From Megaleporinus macrocephalus (Eukaryota > Chordata > Actinopteri > Characiformes > Anostomidae), in assembly GCA_021613375.1 (NCBI GenBank), contig CM038711.1:16299076-16363075 (forward strand): a stretch of DNA of 64,000 nucleotides. The letters are read 5' to 3'. Within the stretch, counting starts at the first letter, position 1, and every line of letters starts with the position of its first letter. Of this stretch, positions 12,546 to 25,623 are shown one piece after another. The notes under the pieces were generated by a model, which saw nothing but the letters and a program-made list of their open reading frames with translations, was not told the DNA's origin and did not search any database. The translations under genes were made by a program, and so were the position numbers.

Positions 12546-13445
12546 TTGGGCTACACCTCTTTAATCATGTTCTATTTAGTCCCATTGCCACAGGTGAATT
12601 AAAACAAGCACCTGCCTTTATAAGCGTTAGTGAAAGAATGAATTCTAAATGCATTTTAAAGAGCTAATTGAACTGCATTAGAAGGCCACCATTGCAAGTC
12701 AGTTCATGAATTTTCCCTCCTTTCTATGATCAAAAAATGAGTGTTATATAAAATTGGCAGCTTTTGCTAACCACACCAACTTTGCACAAAGTGTTGACTG
12801 CAGAGTTCCAAAACTCCACTGATTTTAACATCAGCACAAAAACTGCTTCTTGGTGTGGATTTCCATGGCTGAGAAGCTGTATCCAAGCCTCGCATTACCA
12901 AGGGCAATGCCAAGCATCGGGTAAAGTGTTGTAATGCATGCCACCTCTTGACTCTGCAGCAGTGGAATTATGTTCTGTGAAGTTATTTCTGTATCAGGCA
13001 GCCTTGGTGAATGCCAGGAGAATGTTACTTGCCTGACTGCATTGTGCCAACTGTAAAGTTTGGTGCAGAAGGGATAATGTGGGGTTGTTTTTCAGGGGTC
13101 GATCTTGGCCCCTTTTTAATGCTTCAGCATACCAAGACATGTTGGACAATGCTTTCAACTTTGGGGGAACAGTTTGGGGAAAGCCCTTTTTTGTTAGTCT
13201 GATGGTGCTCCTGTGCTCAAAGCAAGATCCATAAAGGGGTGATTGGGTGAGTCTGGGTGAAAGAACTTGACTGGCCCACACAGAGCTGTGACGTCAACCC
13301 TGTGAAAAACCTTAGGAGTGAACTAAAACGGATCTTGCTAGCCAGGCATCTAACTTTTGGATGTACAGGGAAAACAGCCACAGACACGCTCCAGAATCTT
13401 GTACATCAGAGAAGCAGAAGCTGTTAAAGCTGCAAAAGTAGGACT
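12546..13445 (+). mobile_element. Decayed Tc1-like transposon
   Basis: Non-coding left part (GGGCTACACCTCTTTAATCA, then CCATTGCCACAGGTG) typical of a fish Tc1 family, followed by transposase fragments on the + strand. A readable block at about 13011-13120 contains [16 protein letters not shown] and [13 protein letters not shown], the segment between the second and third catalytic positions. Frames are broken throughout. Both edges are approximate; I did not find clean inverted ends. Confidence 0.7.
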
Positions 13446-16400
13446 CTGTATTACAGTTGCGTATTTTAAACCAGATAACAAATAACTAAACCAGATAGTA
13501 CATTTTCACTTATTAAAATAGACGACTGTGTAAAAGACATTAAAGGCTGGATGTCAAGGAACGTCCTGTTACTCAATTCAGATAAAATAGAAATGATTTT
13601 ACTTGGTGACTGGGTGACTCTGTTCCTTTTTAATGTATTATATATCTTTCTGTAGTTTCAGAATTTTATCTAGCTATTTATAGGTTATCTTTTATTTCAC
13701 TTTTTTCATGTTTTGCAAGCACTGGTATTTACCTTAAATAAACAAGTAGAATACAACACAGTTTTAGTTCACGGTCTCCCTTTAATTGCATGAATCAATA
13801 GATCACCTAGATTACAAAAAAATGCTTTTTGCCTGATGAAGGGCTTCTGTGTTTGGTCTATTTATGTTTTTTTAAATCATTTATCAAAGTCTTGAGTATT
13901 CATTAGGTAGATATCCGGTTTGTTTACCAAGTTCAGTCACTTTCAGAACTGAACTTTTCTAAATGTTTTTTGTTTTTGAAGTATTTTCTGTATTTGCCCT
14001 CTTAGTCCCACTCGTATAACAGCCAATCAGAAAGCAAAATGCAAATAAGTATGTAAGTTTTGTCGCCGCCCGACGTCCGTATGAGGTGGTAACTGTTTGT
14101 TTCTTCATAGTGTGTAGACAGCAACCGAGCCTTAGACCACATCACTTGGTTAAGCAGTCCCTGCCTTCTATGATAATCTTAAAATCTAAGCTGGCTGCTC
14201 TAAAGTAGGAAAGACGTTCGTGATTTTCTAGGAACGCTACGCTCAGCTCTTTAGCACTCGAAGGGCTATGCTGTTATCTCACCAACACACCGGTAGGTTG
14301 ATCTTTTTAACGCTTAGGTTGACCAGTTATTCCACTTCAGTTCAGGTCATTAAGCTTAACGCCCAAGCCACCTTAAATTTTAAGAGATCAGTCGTTTGTT
14401 TATTCAGAGAAGGCAAACGCTATTATGGACAGATATCGATAAATATATATAAACATATAGGCAATATATATAAATATCTATTATACATTGTCGTGTTTTC
14501 TTTTAAAACATTTATGGGGACTATACGCGTGTAAATGACGGCTAAATACGTTTCCCTGCCTTCTAGAAATGTTAATAAGCTGCGTGTACGTGATTTAAAA
14601 GGAATATAAAGTTAGACCCCAGAGGTTCCTTATTCTCACGCCTAAGTGTTGCACAAAACTTAAAGTGCAGATGGCGTGACCGCTGTATATTCACAACAGT
14701 TTAAGACAGCCCCTAATTAGGATAGACAATGACAGCTAATACTCCAGCGTTATTTGCAAATCACAAGTTTTGTGATGTTCTGTTGTATGAATGGGAACTT
14801 ATTTATTTATTTCTGCTTTAATAAAATGGTTGTGATATAAACAGAGTAATTCAGAGTGGGTTGCTTTAAAATGTTTTGTTCTAAAATTGGAATTGTTGGA
14901 ATTGTTTACAGTCGCTGTGATAGGAACTGATTTCTGAAGCCTTTACAAGCTAGTTCACAGAAAGTTCTTACGTAAAACGATTTTGAACATTCAGCCTGGT
15001 ATCTGAGGTAGTAAATAAATAAGTTGTATTCGCGTTGTATATTTATGGACTATTGGTTCTATCACTACCTCTGTAAAGAAACCTTTAAAAAAAAGATTGA
15101 ATGTCAAACATTAAACCTCTCTGAATGTCTTTGTTCATATTTCATCCACTGAATTATGCAGATGTTTTAAAAAAACTGTAGAATTTCTCTGTATATTAAT
15201 GACGTGGCATTTGCAGATGCTCCTGATTGTAGCTTTAAGTTCAATGCAGTAACGAACCGTACAGGGTCCCAGACTGGTATAAAACTTAGAGCCTACTTTT
15301 TGTAGCTATATTGAGTGCCAGCTACTGAGCTACTTAACTGCAAATTAATATGTTCTGACATTTATTGACTTTTTGTGTTGATTACAATCATTACGTTCCC
15401 ACATTTTACAACAAAGAGCACATTGATAACAAAATATATGATACTACATATACTGGAAAAGAGCATGGTATAATATTGCTGTCTACTAAGCCATTTTTTT
15501 GGTACTACTCTCAAACAGTTTTACAGCGACTGTATCACTGAAAAACTGCAACCCTCAATGTGCAGGAGGTGTGCCCATTTGCCACCTTTACTATGGTTGT
15601 GCTGTCGTTTTGGAAGTTCCTGAAATGTTTTTTAAGCAAAATAACGTCTCTAATTCATTTGATTCATTTAATTCATTTGATCAGAAGGAGCTTTTGTATG
15701 TTGAATGTTTGAATAATAAAACATGCTTACAGGGCTGGATAAAAATGATGATGATGATTATTGCAATATAATTTTACTTGATAGAAATGTACGATATGTA
15801 CAAGTGCACAATAAATGTTTACTATAAAAGACTACTCTCAGACATTCACTTTCTAGAGACAGCACTGGATGCATTTTCCACAGCAAGGAAAGTAACACTA
15901 CTCTCTTGGGCGATGATGAAAAAGCCTTCAGAAGCTTACAAGCTTGAATATTTTCTTTAGTTTCTTTTTTGTTGTTTACACTTCACTTATGCAGGGACAT
16001 TATTTGATAAGTTAGTTTAATATTATACAATTTATGATAAGACAACTGAAAAACAAATATGTCATAGTTCTAGCATTAGTGATGTGTGGGTCAGAAATTG
16101 CTGCATAATTTAAGGTGGAATGGGAAAATTTGTACTAGAAGCTGGAAAATAGGAACAAGACTTCAGTGTTATCCTCTCCTGAATCTAACATAAGATACAA
16201 TATGTTTTGATGCTTACAACTAGTTAACACTATTAAAATACGCTTAACATCTTATGTTTACAAACTACTCATTATGTTTTTAACAAATTTACGTTACACT
16301 GAAACAAGTATCTGCTTAGTATACACAAAACTTCTCAAAATCGTCCATTTTTGTTTAATGGCACACCTCGTATGTTGTACCAACCAATCAAAGGCTTTGT

Positions 16401-17550
16401 CGTGTAATGTTTTCCTTCAAAGTGTTTGACCAGGTGCCATATGCACATTTTCTCCGCTAGCCGAATGTTGTCACCACAAGAAGTATGCTGAGACCTTATG
16501 TACTCTCTGTTTTAGAGCAGTCAACCAGACATATTTGTACATTCCCAAACAACAAAGGGAAAAGTAAGAAGTGAGTTTTTGCTATTTACAGGACTGATTT
16601 AAACAAAAGTAAACTGAGGATGCTGTATGTGTAGAATGAGAGGGTGGGCGAAAGTTAGCTTCCCAGGCTAGCTGTTTTTAGCACTGCTGTCACTTGCACA
16701 GCAAGGCTGAACTGATGTTATTGTGGTAACTACAGTGATCAAACAAGACAAAAAGCATTGGTTTCAGGTTAAACACACCTAAAAGGAGAATGTTGTATGT
16801 CTAGTGTGGGAATGCTCCCAGGAAGCACACAACTGTTGTATGTTTTCTACTGTTTTACAATGTTGTCAAAAGGTGGTGCTAAACTTTTCCATTCCTAACA
16901 TATACAATGCTGTGCAAAAGTCCATCCTTAAGTAAATTCATAATCTATTCCTTTTTTGTGTATGTGTAAGAAAAAATTTATAGGAGATACAATTATAACA
17001 TTGAGATTATAAGTTCATGATAGTTGATGTACGTAACTTTGAAATATTTCATATGTAAAGGCCCATTGGTATTACCAAATGGTTTTTTTTTTTTGTTTTT
17101 TCATTATATACTTTTTGTTTTCAGACGACAGCTTATTCCTGCTTGTTTAGGTGTGTATGTGTGTGTTTTGTGAGTATATCTCTGTAACCACCTGTGTGTA
17201 TTCCCATCACTAAGCTTATAATGGAATCCTCCAAGGAATAAAACCTGGTGGTTTACGTTTGACCTATCTTCCTAACTAGTAATTAATCACTAGAGACCCA
17301 AGGTCACTTGAAAGTGGTTAAAAATGTAAAAGTTTCTCTTTTTTTTTATGTCTAGAGCCAGCTCACTGGTTCTTGTGGTCTCAGCATGTTTGCTGTGCTA
17401 TTCAGCTTATTTCTATTTCACAACAAACATTTAGAAAAAAAAATTGTTAAAAAACTCCAAAGTCTCAAGACATTTAATGATGTATCTTTTTGCTAGACTA
17501 TTTTTGTCACAAAGCTTACTTTACCACAGTGAATGTAATTTTTCCAACAG
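13446..17550. other. Intergenic or 5' intron sequence of the b3gnt gene
   Basis: About 4 kb with no family-recognisable coding exon. The ORFs of 60-90 codons at 14268, 15499 and 15778 have no motif. A candidate promoter and first exon at 14020-14291 are listed separately. Because B3GNT2-type genes commonly have non-coding 5' exons, part of this may be an intron. Confidence 0.5.
14020..14291 (+). promoter_or_regulatory. Candidate promoter and non-coding first exon for the b3gnt gene
   Basis: A CCAAT box (14023-14027) and an octamer ATGCAAAT (14039-14046) sit just before a locally CpG-rich patch (14063-14082). A consensus donor CCG|GTAGGT occurs at 14291/14292. A matching acceptor, a pyrimidine-rich tract ending CCAACAG, lies at about 17551, upstream of the b3gnt start. 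This is inference from motifs only; transcription is not shown. Confidence 0.3.
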
Positions 17551-17695
17551 GTTGGTGAAACTTTTTTCAAGGAGTCCTGTGGAAGGAGCTGACATTGCTA
17601 AAACTTTGTGTTGGGATAAGGTTTTCTGTAACACAAACAAAGAACTAAGCCTGAAGTTGAACTATTGTGCAGGAACAGCTGATACCTGATTGACA

Positions 17696-19000
17696 ATGCG
17701 ACGTACAAAGATTCTTATTGTTATGGTGCTGACCACCAGCATTTTTCTTGTAATATTATATTCAATGCTAAACCTGCAAACTATTCACAATCGAAGGGCA
17801 GTAGCAAAAATATCCACAGTTACAACCAGAAACCTAGTTGCAGCCACCACCACCACTGGTATCAAAGAAAACAGAAGCATTGAACAGTTGACAGTGACAC
17901 AAAGTGTTTCACAATCTAGTTCTGCAGCAGTTCAGCAAGTCACTGTTTCTGATGGCTTTATAAAGGATATTCCAGAAAGTGGCGCGTTCTGGAACAGAAA
18001 AATGTACTCATTGCTCAAACAGCGACCTATTGCAGTAACTCTGACAGGAAAAGCCTCAGTGAACAGCTCTCACTGCCAACCTGAGAGCAGTGAATCACTT
18101 CGAATGAACATACAAGACTTTAGATCTTACCCAGATCTCTACCAGGATTTTCTTCAAGGCATGGATTGTCACAGTCCACAGATTCTCATTGACCAGCCTA
18201 ACAAATGTACCCCATTTGATAGCAAAGGTCAAGTTTTTCTTCTTTTTGCTGTCAAATCTACCCCAAGACACTTTGAGAGGCGCCAGGCTGTCAGAGACAC
18301 CTGGGGAAGAGAGGGGATGTACCAGGGGAATTTGCTTGTGAGAACAGTATTTTTGTTAGGCAGCACATCCGTGGATGATCCTAATCTTGACAAGCTAATA
18401 CATTTTGAAGCACTGGAATATGGAGACCTACTTGTTTGGGACTTCCAAGACTCATTTTACAATCTTACCCTCAAAGAGCATGTGTTTTTTAAATGGGCTG
18501 TCCATCAATGTCCCCAGGTGTTCTTCATTTTTAAAGGTGATGATGATGTTTTTGCAAACACACCAGCTATACTAAGCTATCTACAGTCTTTAGGCCCAGA
18601 CAGAGTTTCCAAGCTGTACACTGGTCAGATAATCTCTGATGCAAGCCCGTTAAGAGACATCAAGAACAAATATTATGTCCCCCAGTCATTCTATGAAGGT
18701 CCTTACCCATCCTATGCTGCTGGTGGTGGATTTCTCTTCTCTGGATCTCTTCTTAAACCTCTCTACATCATCTCCCACTATATTCCTTTTTTTCCCATCG
18801 ATGATGTGTATACAGGAATGTGTTTTAAGGCCCTGGGAATCCCTGCAGAAAAGCATCAGGGTTTCCAGACTTTTGACATCCGTGAACAGGATAAGGAGAA
18901 TGCATGTGTGCACAAGCACTTGCTCCTGGTTCATCAGCGGAACCCACAGCAGATTAACAGACTTTGGAGGAACATGCACAGCCCCATGCTAACATGCTAA
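17696..19000 (+). CDS. b3gnt2-like: Beta-1,3-N-acetylglucosaminyltransferase, B3GNT2-like
   Basis: Golgi type II membrane glycosyltransferase of family GT31 that adds GlcNAc in beta-1,3 linkage to galactose, as in poly-N-acetyllactosamine extension. One uninterrupted 434-codon exon. I chose ATG 17696 (MRRTKILIVMVL) because the frame's earlier in-frame codon is TTG and this Met gives a short basic tail followed directly by a signal anchor at about residues 6-24. The stem to about residue 170 is Thr/Ser-rich. The catalytic domain shows FLLFAVKSTPRHFERRQAVR, then WG, then the metal-binding DDD at residues 282-284 (FIFKGDDDVFAN), YAAGGGFLFSG and IDDVYTGMC at about 368-376. The C-terminus ends in a Cys, as in B3GNT2. 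Assignment to B3GNT2 rather than another B3GNT rests on the IDDVYTGMC/KHQGFQTFDI segment and is less sure than the family. Confidence 0.93.
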   Translation: MRRTKILIVMVLTTSIFLVILYSMLNLQTIHNRRAVAKISTVTTRNLVAATTTTGIKENRSIEQLTVTQSVSQSSSAAVQQVTVSDGFIKDIPESGAFWNRKMYSLLKQRPIAVTLTGKASVNSSHCQPESSESLRMNIQDFRSYPDLYQDFLQGMDCHSPQILIDQPNKCTPFDSKGQVFLLFAVKSTPRHFERRQAVRDTWGREGMYQGNLLVRTVFLLGSTSVDDPNLDKLIHFEALEYGDLLVWDFQDSFYNLTLKEHVFFKWAVHQCPQVFFIFKGDDDVFANTPAILSYLQSLGPDRVSKLYTGQIISDASPLRDIKNKYYVPQSFYEGPYPSYAAGGGFLFSGSLLKPLYIISHYIPFFPIDDVYTGMCFKALGIPAEKHQGFQTFDIREQDKENACVHKHLLLVHQRNPQQINRLWRNMHSPMLTC

Positions 19001-19273
19001 CTAAGTGGGCTAGCTGGTCTTAGAGCCTAGACAGTCTCAGTCTGTATTTGTCATATGGTCACACTGATACTATACGCTTACTGATGGTGTAAATGTATAA
19101 ATAAATAAATAAATAAATATAGTTTTCATTTGGCCTAGTAATTGCTGTATATCCTGATTCCTGCAAATGGACCTGTAATGCTTATTTGTATCATCAGAAA
19201 TGCTAGGCCAATGATGTCCTACACAATGGAAATATTAGGTATGTTGTGTAACTATCTTGTGAAAACAATAAAA
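19001..19273 (+). other. b3gnt 3' untranslated region with poly(A) signals
   Basis: Follows the stop codon. An (AATA)n run at about 19098-19120 contains several overlapping AATAAA hexamers, and a separate AATAAA lies at 19267-19272. Either could serve for cleavage. Confidence 0.5.
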
Positions 19274-21200
19274 TTTACTTGCTGCCTACTTGACACTACA
19301 CTGCACTAAATTTATGTAAAGCTTTACTGCAGCTTAGCCACAACAAATATTTAAACACCCACTCAAATTGGTGATAATACATCTTGGGATTATGTCAATG
19401 GAAATTATTTCAAAAAACTAATTGATGTTAAAAGATGTTTTTGGGTGGTTAAAATGATTTACTTCAGTTAGGGTTAGTAGTTTTGCATTGTGTCAGTTAT
19501 CTTAACCATCACAACAAACAAAATAATTTTTTCAAAACTAACTAAAGGTAACAGCTGTTCAAATGGCTGCTGGTGCAACAGTTCATTATGTATTGTCAGC
19601 CTACTGTTATTGTCACGTACATAGCTAGATTCACTTCTCCCTCACTTGATGCCCTCTAATTTATTACAGTAAAACAAAATGAGCGAGACATCATGGGCTA
19701 CATTACCCTAATTTCTAGGTAAACATTAATTATTCAAGGACCAACATGCATTATGCCATGACTTAAATACAGTGCAGAAAACCCTAAATGGATAGATAAT
19801 TGTATGTAAATAGCACCTCATGAATGACATTATAGTAAGATTGTATCAAAAATATGTGATGTTAATTTAACTAGAGGAGTAATTAAATCTGTTGCATGTA
19901 GTTTCTACACTGAAATTACATTCAACATTAAATCAGCTTCATGAAACTTTATAGTGTAAAGCCATTATTTTGCTCAGCTGCTATATTTGTACACCCACAT
20001 TGATTACTTATGTGGGTTAACATATAGCAAATTAGACTAAACAAAGGTAAGGTGTGATCCAGGGTTATGACCTTTGTAACCAAAGCATGATAAATGATAG
20101 TTTTTGCATGGGAAGGCAGAACTTATTATCAGGAATACCATGGTACCATAAAACAGGGTTATAGAAGAACTTTAGTTTAGAAGCAGAGGCATTATAGTTT
20201 AAGAAAACTTTTACTTGTCAAATCCAATATAAGATCATTTCTAACAATTTACATAGTATTATTTAAACTGGACATTCTTGTAATGAAATCAGAATATTCA
20301 TTTTTATAACCTTCGCCATTTTTACTTTTGGCAGTACTAATGTATTTGCATTAAAAATAATGAACATAAAAATAAAGGCATATGATATTGATGCAATAAA
20401 TAGTTATAGTACATATGTAAATATGTTTATTTAACAATTTCCAAACTTCTGCTCCAGCTGCAGTGCTTATGATGGAATTTAACAAATCCATGTTATTGGC
20501 TGGGTATTTGAGAAGCTAAACTTCTGAAATATTTCATACTAGCTCATAAGAGATCAGTTACTTTTTATGTTTATACGCTTCTCTTTTAATGACAACTTAT
20601 TTTTTTTCTCAGAAAATACACATTAAATGTTGTTTTTATGGATTAAAGTGACTTATGACTGCATTCCACTACAAGTACATTACTGAAGTCAGGTACTTCC
20701 AGGTATTCCATCAGTCCGCAGCACAATGCTGGAAAGCTTTAAATCTCAAAAAGACATGTAGCATTGAGCATGGTGACTGTAAAAACATTGTTATTATTTT
20801 AATCAATTCATGGTAAAAGAATATGTGAAGGTGGTTCTAATGTAAAAGTTTAATATGTGTTGTAAAGTAAAATATTCCCCCATCTTTTGCAGGTTGACCA
20901 TTATTTTACAATCAGAATTACGTGTAAACTATGGACTTAATTTTTTGCATTGTATACTTTGAGACCCCTGATTCCTATCAGCACCACTGTAAAGAAATCT
21001 GAGTTGGTAAGTTTATATACAGATTCATTATTTTACATCAAACACCACTCTAAATTACTTTGTTTATGTTTCAGCAACAACTGAATTATGTATACAATTT
21101 GAAAAATCGTTAGAAGTCCCATTTCAGTGGTCTAACCTGGAGCACTAACTTCAAAACTATCACACCGTCTCACATTTTCACATTTTTTGGTAGTGATGGC
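19274..21200. other. Intergenic DNA, nothing recognised
   Basis: About 1.9 kb of AT-rich sequence without exons, family-recognisable repeats or long open frames. Confidence 0.55.
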
Positions 21201-21239
21201 AAACTAAAGCTTTTTGAAGAACTTAATCTTTTCTCTTAT

Positions 21240-24060
21240 CAAAAAAAGGTTAATTACTCTAAGCCTCATGACAGTGTACATTTGCGGCATCTGGTGGCCA
21301 AAACCATGAAGTGGTGATAAAACCAAAATGTTTGTTGTGCGTGTGTTCAAAATCTCATTGCTGTCGCAAATCTCGTTTAAAGACTGGGTGAACAAGTTTA
21401 ATGATGAAAAAGTGTCTGTAACCACAAACCAGTCGGGTCAAGCTAATGAACCAGCGCAAACTGACTCACCCTTGCACCGATTAAGGAGAGAAACTGTTTA
21501 AGATATATAATGAAACTGACGAGTGGTGTGATAGTGGAGTTGAGTCACAACTAAATCAAAGTAAAAGCTGTGCTTATTACACCAAATGCTGTCCCAAAAA
21601 TGCTAGCTGTGGAAATGCTTCTCAGCCTGAAACGGAGATTTCGAATCTGCCACACTTTAACCATTTCAGCTTTGCTCAGCGTAGATGTTGCACAGAGAGC
21701 ACGCCTGTAAATGCTGATTATCATCCCGTGCCACAGAGAAACTCAGCTGCTCCACCTTTTACTCCTGAAATGACACTGGTAGAAAATCCGAATTCACAGC
21801 CACAGGGGCAGTATGGACATGTCTGGTGTGATGTTAAGTCTGCTGGAGTTTATTCGGGAACATGTTCTCTTCAAGCAGTCAAGGTCTAGGTCTGGTGATG
21901 GGCGGCTCAGGCGTGTGCATTATGACAACTCATCTGACAGTGACAGTAAAAATGCAGGCCAGAAGGAGAGAATTCCTTTCTTTGCAACCTGGTCAGTTTG
22001 ATGGTACAGGTTAATGGAGGGAGTTTTTACATCATTTCAAGAGCTGTGCTGAGGTTAATCGTTGGTCAGAAAAGAGAATGGCTGTGCAGGTGAGGTTTTG
22101 TTTGGTAGGATCTGCAGGGGCTGTTGTCCATAGAAATCCAAGATCTTCACCTTGGAGCTATGCACGCATGGTGGATAAAATAAAAGCCACTACATGTTCT
22201 AGAGATAATATTTATGAGAAAGTGTCTATTGTGTATGCAGACCATTCTGAGGCTGAGCAGGAGAGTATTAGTGTGGAAGTATTTACTAATGCCATGGATG
22301 ATGCCGGGATGGTCCAGAAGCTGTCCAGAAGCTGTCCAGAAGTCCAGAAGCTATGCACGCTGGCATGGGCATATGAGCTGGCTCACAGGTACGAATTGAC
22401 AAAAGTGCAGCTGCTAATGTTACTTGTCTGATGCCAAGGGTACAAAACAACATAGCATAAATGAGAACTGCTACTGTGCGTAAAAGTGTGGAACACAATT
22501 AATTCAAAGGCGAAAATCAGGCAGCATTATCTGTAGAGAAAAATTTTATTTCAAGCAACGTAGACCAAAGTCTAGTGAGGATGGAAAAATAAACTGAAGT
22601 GACATTAGATGGCATTGGACACATGAAGCGTAGCTGTCCCTCACCAAAGATGCCTGCTAACTTAAGTACACCCAGTGTATTCAATGTTAAAGATACAGGA
22701 CCTAAAATGTGTATTTACATGCTAATGTATAACATGGAAGTGTGTGCTTTGCTGGACAGTGGAGCTCAGAGGAATGTGCTATAATGCGATTGATGATATC
22801 AAGCCTCGTTTGCAGTTCTCAACCGTGGAGTCACTACAAGGCATTGGTTTTGAAAATTTAAGTGTTTGTGGAGAAGTACACCTGCCTGTCCAGATCGGCA
22901 CTCGTACAGTAAGTATGTTGTCAGGGTGGCACGCACAACTGTTCTTGAATCCGGAGGTGAATACATCATTCCTGGGTATGCACACTTCCGTGAACCTGTC
23001 CATGGGATATCAAGCTGAATCCAACCAAAGGTTTTGTCGAAAAACATTGTTTCCTAGTGACGAGAGTGGTGGTTGATGCGCAGCCCAATCAGCCTGTTCC
23101 AATCCAGCTTTATAATCCTGGAACAACTCCAGTAGAGACGAAGAAAGGTGCTATAGCTGTGTTTCTTCAGGCTGCTGACATTATCCAGTCTCCTTTTGGT
23201 GCTCCACCTGCCGAGCCATTCCAAGCTAGTCTGTGCTTTCCAGTTGTTCCTCCCCACTTGTAACCGTTGTATAGAGACAGCGCTGCTGCACTGTGTGCTA
23301 AGGAACGCCGTGGGTTGGCTCATCTTCTCAGTAGTTATGGCGATGTATTTTCTACTGGACTCACTGTCTTCGGTTGCACCAGCCTTGTCCAGCATGACAT
23401 ACAGACTCTGCCAGGTGCGCCGGTGAAGCAGCAGCCGCGACGTATTTGAGAAACAGACGGAATCTGACAAACAGATACAACTGTCTTGAAAGTGGATTGG
23501 CTTCACCGAGCAATAGTAGCTGGGCTAATCTGAAGCTAAAACCAGCTGAATGCTGCTATTTCTGTCATCAAGTAACTTATCTAGGTCACATTGTCTCAGC
23601 TTAAGGCATCGCCACGGACCCAGAGAAGGTCCAGAAAGTTCAGCAGTGGCCACAGCCTACTTGTGTGTCTGAAGTTGGTCAGTTTATGGGCCTAGCTGCC
23701 TACTACCGATGATTTGTACAGGATTTAGAACTCACCACCACACCTGTCTTGGGATACCCATGTGACAGCGGCGAACTCATTCTTGATACAGATGCCAGTA
23801 ATTTTGGTATTGGCGCAGTCTTGTCCCAAATGCAAGATGGTACAGAGCGTGTGCTAGCGTATGGGAGCCGACGACTGTCTTCTACCAAGCAGAACTACTG
23901 CACCACCTGGCGAGAACTACTCACAGTGGTACACTTCACCAGATATTTCCATCAGTACCTTCTAGGAAGGCCCCAAACTCACAGAGTTTGACTTTAAAGT
24001 TGTGCATCGACCTCGAGGTCATCACCACAATGCAGATGTTATGTCAAGATCTATCTGAAA
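21240..24060 (+). mobile_element. Ty3/Gypsy LTR retrotransposon relic (gag-pol remnants)
   Basis: Successive domains can be read on the + strand in shifting frames. A gag part at about 21690-22430 includes EVNRWSEKRMAVQVRFCLVG then AVVHRNP. A zinc-knuckle remnant HMKRSC lies at about 22620, and an aspartic-protease site LLDSGAQ at about 22750. The end of reverse transcriptase, at about 23570-23720, reads YLGHIVS, then DPEKVQKVQQWPQP, then FMGLAAYYR. RNase H lies at about 23770-23960 (DTDASNFGIGAVLSQMQDG, RELLTVVHFTRYF) and HRPRGHHHNADVMSR at about 24003-24047. Most of reverse transcriptase and all of integrase are gone, and stops and frameshifts are frequent. No flanking LTRs were recognised, so both edges are approximate. 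Confidence 0.82.
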
Positions 24061-24215
24061 GATCTATCCACTGCTCAAAAAGCTGACCCAACCATTGCCC
24101 CAGTAAGGCAATGGCTGGAGGAAGGAAACACGCGTCCCACCTGGGTAGATGTGTCACCATTAGGACCAGCTAGGGGTCTAGGGGTGAAAGTAGTTATGGA
24201 TTGTTAGTGGTATGG

Positions 24216-24436
24216 CTGAATACAATAACCCTTGTGTTAAACTGTGAAAGGGATGCAATCGACCCCTTCAAAGTTTGTAAACAAACATGATGTGGCAAGC
24301 TGCGAGTGCTGCTTGGCAACGCGAGGTTAGCATTTTCCCACTGGCTCAGCAACCATGGGCCAGCACACACATAGCTCAACTTATTTCTCCGAAGGCACTT
24401 TCGAAAAGTCTGGCTTGTATGTTTACAGGTGCTCGA

Positions 24437-24492
<56 letters not shown>

Positions 24493-24640
24493 ACTGGCAA
24501 TGGGTTGAAGTGTTACAGATTTCCATCTGGATCACATCCTTTTATTTGTGAAAAAGGAGACGGAACGACTGCAGATTTGACTGTTATTAAGCTTGTCTAT
24601 GCTTATTTTATGAAAATAACAAAAATACAAACAAACCATA
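24216..24640 (+). pseudogene. Possible remnant of a THAP-type transposase exon
   Basis: An open frame at 24355-24663 contains GLKCYRFPSGSHPF, which resembles the FxRFP segment of THAP DNA-binding domains found in P- and Kolobok-type transposases. An (ATT)n run interrupts the upstream part. The expected zinc-binding cysteines cannot be placed convincingly, so this is weak. Confidence 0.3.
24437..24490. repeat. (ATT)18 microsatellite
   Basis: An uninterrupted ATT run of about 54 bp. It makes the long Tyr/Ile/Asn homopolymers in the overlapping open frames, which are not real proteins. Confidence 0.96.
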
Positions 24641-24698
24641 CTTTAATAATAATAATAAAGTAATTGTAATTATTAATATCAAATACAATTTCTATTTA

Positions 24699-24699
<1 letters not shown>

Positions 24700-24732
<33 letters not shown>

Positions 24733-24746
24733 AATAATAATAATAC
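24700..24746. repeat. Mirror (TTA)n-(ATA)n microsatellite with hairpin potential
   Basis: About ten TTA units are followed by about five AAT units, so the tract can fold back on itself. Confidence 0.9.
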
Positions 24747-24837
24747 TACAGTTATTATTACATGTAGATAGGGTATAAATAGACTTTATTTTATTTCACT
24801 TAGGTGATTTCACATTGGTATCAGTGTCTGTGATACT

Positions 24838-24943
24838 TCCTTCTTGTACAATTACAGCTGGAGTGGATATAAAGAACAGTAATGGTTCTGATTATCTATA
24901 TCTGTGTATCATCATTTCATTCAGTAACTTTTGGTCATCCTGT
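24838..24943. repeat. Left arm of a ~105-bp inverted repeat
   Basis: Reads GGTTCTGATTATCTATATCT followed by GTGTATCATCA, and on to TCAGTAACTTT. The complement of the same string occurs at 27617-27717, about 2.7 kb away. Similarity is high but not perfect. The pair flanks the Tc1/hAT cluster. Confidence 0.75.
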
Positions 24944-25623
24944 TACTATACTTTGAATTAATTTAAAATACAATAATATTGCTATTTTATACCTGTATTA
25001 TCATTTCACACAGTAATTGTCAGTAAGTATATTCCACCCTTAGAATGAGAATACAGGGAAACATGCATGGAAGAATACCTTAATACGTAAATATTATAAC
25101 ACAACTAAATTGCTATACATTCAAAATTCCATAAATTGTGTTTTACACTTAATTATATTTCATGATTTTACATTGATTCTGTAAGATTTATCAGGTGCCT
25201 ATATAAAACTCCCCCCTCTTGTAGATTACAGCTGCTATAGCCTTAATGCAGTATAATGTCTGTTTTTTCTGCTCCACTTGCTTTACTCTGTAACACTGAA
25301 AGTGCTTAGGTGGTGCGACAGTAGCTTCATAGTTATTTATTCACAATGTGACCAGATTTAGTTCATGTTTATCAGGCTTTTTTTCTTATGAGTTGGGGTG
25401 TTACAATGAATATTTCAATGCCAACACTGCATTAGCCAAGCTGCAGTCAAAAAAAAATCACAACAATTTTTATTTGCAGTTGCAGAATTTGTGATTGTAT
25501 TTTACATGGTTCTATGCAAGCACAGGTAAATTTTTTAATCGAAGTATATACAACCCAATGTAAATACTGTAGATGAATTGATTTAAATCAGTAAATAGAC
25601 AGGTAAATAAAGAAATTGAATTA

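Noticed and set aside
17690..17695. Upstream in-frame TTG as start of the b3gnt protein
   Set aside because: The ATG at 17696 is a normal start and gives a typical type II anchor; non-ATG initiation has no support here.
18675..18992. 105-codon + frame and 97-codon minus frame inside b3gnt
   Set aside because: Alternative-frame shadows of a conserved coding exon.
24194..24535. Poly-Asn, poly-Ile and poly-Tyr frames
   Set aside because: Artefacts of the (ATT)n run.
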